From Hirudo medicinalis (Eukaryota; Annelida; Clitellata; Hirudinida; Hirudinidae), in the NCBI GenBank assembly GCA_011800805.1, contig MPNW01000196.1, positions 66,872 to 130,871 of the forward strand: a DNA stretch of 64,000 bases, given 5' to 3'. Positions 59,560 through 64,000 of the stretch are shown piece by piece. The translations under genes were made by a program, and so were the position numbers. Numbering within the stretch: position 1 is the first letter of the stretch; each line of letters starts with the position of its first letter. The notes beneath the pieces are model-generated. The model worked only from the letters and a program-made list of their open reading frames with translations, did not search any database and was not told the origin of the DNA.

Positions 59560-60235
59560 AAAATGTGATATTTACTTGCAAGCTTATCCTAACCGGGGTT
59601 ATACATGCTTTTGTAATTGGGGGGGAGTTCACCTCTCCCAACGGATACATGCTTCACCAGCCATTGGACCAGTCTCATCTGTGTTTTAGCTCCTACTTTG
59701 AATGTCCGAGCGCAACTGGTACATTAAAACTAGCAAGTAGCAACGTAAATATAGATACCATCCTCGCACATATTCACATTTCAGTTACGAACATAAAGTC
59801 CATCTAAACAAAAGCTTCACTGACATCTGCTGGAAAAATTTGTTTGCATTGCTAGGGGCATGATTTGCAGCTTTCTTAGGTAGTTTTTGGCTTGCAGATA
59901 ATGTGAACGGTTTTGTAATCCATACTTTTTCAGTTCCACTACCTGCGAGCCCAAATTTTTGACAGAAGTCACAAACTTATCCATTTGACATTCTAGCTCC
60001 ACGAATATTTATCGTAGGATGAGGATGACCAGTCGAGAAGCTGATCCATCAGGGTCACTGCCTGATTCCAGATCGACATCATCAGCAACAGCTCCTCCAT
60101 GTTTGTCATTTTTCAGTTTTGGTATATTCTCGGAAACATCTTTATCGTCCACAGTTTGAACCAAAACTAAAGAGCTTGCAGATTCCATCCTTTCTTGCTC
60201 ATCCATCTCATCGTGAAATATCATTCATTCGCTTT
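59560..60235 (-). mobile_element. Unidentified repeat element between MAC3 and MAC4
   Basis: Minus-strand frames 60224-60009 (acidic, ESGSDPDGSAS) and 60002-59817 (basic, YLQAKNYLRKLQIM) follow each other in different frames. Next comes a block whose reverse complement (TCCAATGGCTGGTGAAG) also occurs in MAC1 intron 3. Shared sequence in two introns or spacers plus broken frames suggest a mobile element. No diagnostic enzyme motif was found. Confidence 0.4.
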
Positions 60236-62080
60236 TTTGCATTTTGACATTTCTGCATGTCGGCAATGCAGGTTAATTTATAAATAAAAATTATAATTAT
60301 GTATCATAACTGCTACATTATATATGATACATAATAACCATAATAAGTATTATGACGGAAGGCAAAATGATTATCCACAACACTTTATTTATAAAAACTA
60401 CCACACTACAACTTAAATGCCAAGCTGGAGAGTAAGAGAAACAAGGAAGAGTCCCTGCAGCAAGGGCATTTATACTCTTGTGATCAAAGATCTGTCCTGT
60501 AAAAGTCTGGCCTTTTATTGTTCGTTGATACTTAACATGCTCGTTATTCCTTTTGAAACTCGATGAGCCTGATGTTCGACACCCCCAGCAGATGCCAGAG
60601 TACCAATCAACGCTCTAAAGCCACAACACTTGGTATTTAGCTTATTAGTTGTTTGGGGGTGCAGTTGCTAGGGTGTTTTCAAAATTTTGAGGGGGCAAAT
60701 AGAAATTATTCCCCTTCGCGGTCATCCAATAAAGTAGCCCATGAATATTAGTGATATAAAATAAAATATTTCTTATATTTTGAATAATTTTACTTAAATG
60801 TTTTAGCTACAATATCAATTTTTACATTTATTAATTCTTTTTTTTTGTGTTTTGTGACTCCTTAAGCTTCGTGCCAGCAAAAACCGGGAATTGGGCACAA
60901 GGATGGGGCAAATAAGATCTCGATTTCTTCATCTGAATTGTAGTACCATGCTCTGAGTCCCATCCATAAACTTTGCCCCAGACTGCAGAACATTCTTAAT
61001 ATTTCTCTCTACGTCGTGTGAATGACACGAGTAATGAGATAGAATTACTTGTGCAAGACTTGTTTCTGAAGGAATTCTTCGACGGTGTAATTTGCTGGGA
61101 TGCGAAAGTTTTCAGAACCCAAGGTCATTTGAGACAGCATTTGCAATCATTGACATTTACTCTATCAACAGCTTTGCAAAAGCTCTTGGTATTTGTCTTT
61201 TTTTTGTTCTTTTTATTGACCACACCTGGAAGAGGATTGAATAACAGGAATAACATGGTGTTATCATGACTGCCATGAGCCACTGACTCATGAATCTTGG
61301 CCCTCCCTAACAAAGGTTTTCTGTCACTTTGTGCACTTTAAATTGTTCTCTGAGGCATGTTTATTGGTTGGCGTTCCTTTTTTTTTTTTTTTACAAATAT
61401 GCTACCCCAAACTTGGACACTTCATCCTTAAATGACTGCATAGCTTACTATTGTTAACCTACTATTGTTGCAGAAAGAATATTAATATGGAATATTGACT
61501 ACTAAATTAATATTTATTTTGTTATCATTGAGTACTTATTTGAGTCATTTAAATATTTTATTTGTACTTTATTTAATTGGAAATTTAGATTAAATTTGAG
61601 TTATTTTGTCTCACATTCATTAATATTCATGTGCTTCCTGACTTCTCAAGACTTCTGCCTCGATTCATGTAGTAGTAGAAAGTTTTCAATTTTGTCTGCT
61701 TAAAGAAATTTCGAAATTTATGAACTGGATGGAAAAATCGAATGGACGACATCTCCTTCTTTAAGGTCTATTTCCTTGGAAAGTTAGTGCAGGCTCGGGT
61801 TTGAAGTAAAAGATCGTCGATGATTTTAAAGTTTCTAAAAAATGGCAAAAATTACCAAAATCATTTCAAATTCAAAGAGTACTTACTTGTAAATATATAT
61901 ACACTAATTAAATGATTTGTTTTTTCAGAAAAAGGGAATTGGAATAATATATTGACTAAATCCCTTTATAGATTCATTTACAAATTACTTAATGAGATGC
62001 GAATTTTTTATTCAGTTACTTTTTTTTTATATGAATCTGCTTGTGAGCTTTACTCAATGCTTATTAATTTATTTATGTAG
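60236..62080. other. MAC3-MAC4 spacer; 5' exons of MAC4 not found
   Basis: By analogy with MAC1 and MAC2 an RRM-like first exon of MAC4 should lie here or further left. I found no convincing one. A candidate acceptor near 61927 (TTTTTTCAG) opens a frame with NWNNILTKSLYRF, but paralogue similarity is lacking. Open frames around 61018-61313 are unassigned. Confidence 0.4.
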
Positions 62081-64000
62081 ATATCTCAATTGATGATCAA
62101 ATGGAATCTCAAGATTCAAGTAATTTTTATTCTGAAGATTGAACTAATATTATTTGAAATTTAATTAATATGAATACCAAATTGAGATAATTGGAAAAAG
62201 GCAAGGCAATAGCTGATTTTATCTAAAAATTTGGATGGTGCAATTCAGTAATGGGAGCAGTATTAATTAACGTTTTATTTTGCAGAAAATTACAGTTTAC
62301 ATTCTGATGATTCATTGCCACAAAATAAAACAAGCATCAGACAAGGTATTAATTATATATCATAGATCATAATGTAAACATTAATCTGATTAATTTGANT
62401 TTTATTAAAGAATTAAAAACTTATTGATAACTGTTGTTTTATAAAATGCCAAGATCCTGTAAATAAGAGGAAACTTGATGATCTGAAATCTTATGAAAAA
62501 GTCATCTTGTTCAAAACAAGTTTTGTCAAGCAGCTTGGTAGTTCTGATCTGGATGCAAAGCACAAATCACTTTACAAAGCACCTGCTTTCTGTGGCCCAA
62601 GTCAACTTGTCCAAGAGGCAGAGGTGACTTATTGGCAACTAAGGATTAATCAAGCATATTATTTTTAAATTACTTAATATGCAGTTATTAAAAACAACTT
62701 ATCATAGAAACAGAGACAGTAGTTTTATTCATTTCCTTAATATATTACCTCCAATTTATTAATTGTTTTAGTTATTTTGTTATGAATATATTACATTGCT
62801 ATTGCATGATATGTTATCAAATTTAAATAATTTAGTTCATATCTTTTCATTTTCATGAGTCTCATAACTAAACACTTTTGAAAAGTTAAATTGCTATAAA
62901 TGTTGTTATTGTTATTATTATTATTAGCTTTTAAAAAATAATTTATTTTGTAATAGCTCACCATATGCTGAATTAACCAAGATTCTTTTAATCTTTTCAG
63001 TTAAATGTCATGAAATTCCTCAGACAATTAAAGTCAGAAGAAATAAATTTGTTGGATGAAGTGATTGATGAAACTAAAAAGTCCCTCATTTGTAATGAAA
63101 TCATTTCCTCTCTGAATGAAAGATTCCAAAGGCATCCTGTAGCAATTGAAAACAAGAAAGGTCACATCGTTGTCTATTCAAGTGAAGCTGAAAAACTTGA
63201 GGAGGTCAACAAATATTTGCAGGCCAACTTCCATCAAGACTTTATACCTGCAAAAGATGCCCATACATTCAAATATATTGGGACAAATTTGAAAAAAGAA
63301 ATTGACAAGTTGACTGAGGCAAATGATTTTATGAACATTTTCCCAAAGAACACAGCTGATGGATGTGGATTCATTGTGATGGCTTATGGAGACAAGAAGG
63401 AATTTGATGATTTAAAAATTAAACTGAAGGAAATAATTGAACGTGTTGATTGTGAGGAGGTGAAACTTAACATTTCAAACATTTCTGTAAACTCAGAGAT
63501 CATTATTGGAGGAATTGAAAAGAAATGGAATGTTATGATACATGCTGCGGGCCTGGGAAAAGCTGGAAGTTAGAAATTTAAGCTTGCTGAATAATTTATT
63601 AAATGATAGCCTTATTCATTCCATCTTAAATTGTTACTAAGTAATTCGTTAATTTTATATAATTGTCAATAATTAAAGGTGCATCTTTAAATGTGACATT
63701 TAACAAGGAAGTCACTCTTACATTAGTTGAAGGCAAAGTAGAAGACCAAAAGGTAAAAATTTATTTTATTTTTTTACAATTGGTAAAAATATCATTGCAC
63801 AAATTTTGATTTCTCATTTATATTCTGCAATATGATATTGGCATATATCAACATAAATTTATAGTGTTAATTGCTTCTTAACCCTTGGATGCCTAAGGGG
63901 GGGTACAATTGTACCCCAAAGTTTCCTTTTTTGAAATCCTAGAATCACTTTTAGAAATTTTGTCCTGAATTTTTGTGAGAATTATCTTCAACATGTGTGT
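62081..64000 (+). CDS. MAC4: PARP14-like KH/macrodomain gene, cut by window edge
   Basis: Exons seen: 62081-62119 (DISIDDQMESQDS), 62286-62345 (NYSLHSDDSLPQNK), 62454-62623 (KRKLDDLKSYEKVILFK), 63001-63568 (KH-like, starting MKFLRQLKSEEINLLDEV and ending GIEKKWNVMIHA), 63679-63752 (TLTLVEGKVEDQK). All joins keep the phases used in MAC1-3 (1,1,1,0,1,0). The last exon seen is the first macrodomain strand; the rest lies beyond the window. The first exon(s) are not identified. A single N is present at 62399 in an intron. The KH exon looks closest to MAC1 by eye. Whether this copy ends after one macrodomain or carries a transferase cannot be seen here. Confidence 0.87.

Overview
The window is animal nuclear DNA, AT-rich by eye. 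It has spliceosomal introns with GT..AG ends, long simple-sequence arrays, tRNA-derived SINEs, LINE fragments and DNA transposons, and two N-runs that mark assembly gaps. A secretin-type (class B1) G-protein-coupled receptor and PARP14-like macrodomain genes point to a bilaterian invertebrate. The sequence alone does not settle the phylum.

Layout. Bases 1-3057 hold no gene I can support. A complete, intronless gene for splicing factor SF3A1 lies on the minus strand (5289 to 3058). From about 5.3 to 15.8 kb the DNA is repeats and unassigned sequence. A class B1 GPCR on the plus strand runs from 15786 or earlier to 39658. I could join eleven coding exons in frame, from the hormone-receptor domain through all seven transmembrane helices to the cytoplasmic tail. 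Only the signal-peptide and first exon(s) are missing. Its large introns carry a CR1-like LINE fragment, SINEs, two TIR transposons, a foldback element and many microsatellites.

From 40493 to the end, four related genes stand head to tail on the plus strand (MAC1 40493-43639, MAC2 46435-50787, MAC3 about 53416-59116, MAC4 from about 62081 to beyond the window). MAC1 and MAC2 encode proteins of about 600 residues: an RRM-like N-terminal domain, an acidic linker, KH-like modules, one macrodomain of the PARP14 macro-2/3 type, and a short C-terminal beta-alpha unit. They stop there, with no WWE and no ADP-ribosyltransferase domain. Exon lengths and phases are nearly identical between copies, so the array arose by tandem duplication. 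MAC3 shows signs of decay or divergence: an in-frame TGA in the predicted first exon, loss of the macrodomain adenine-binding Asp, and a transposon-filled 2.8 kb intron. MAC4 is cut by the window edge before its macrodomain.

How the parts relate. SF3A1 (spliceosome) and the GPCR (neuropeptide signalling) look like unrelated neighbours. The macrodomain array is the accessory, fast-evolving part and is the best candidate for an undescribed system: ADP-ribose readers that resemble PARP9/PARP14 but lack a catalytic domain, possibly acting in innate immunity. That role is an inference from the family, not something the sequence shows. Exon models were built by hand from reading frame, splice-site dinucleotides and paralogue comparison; no transcript data were available.
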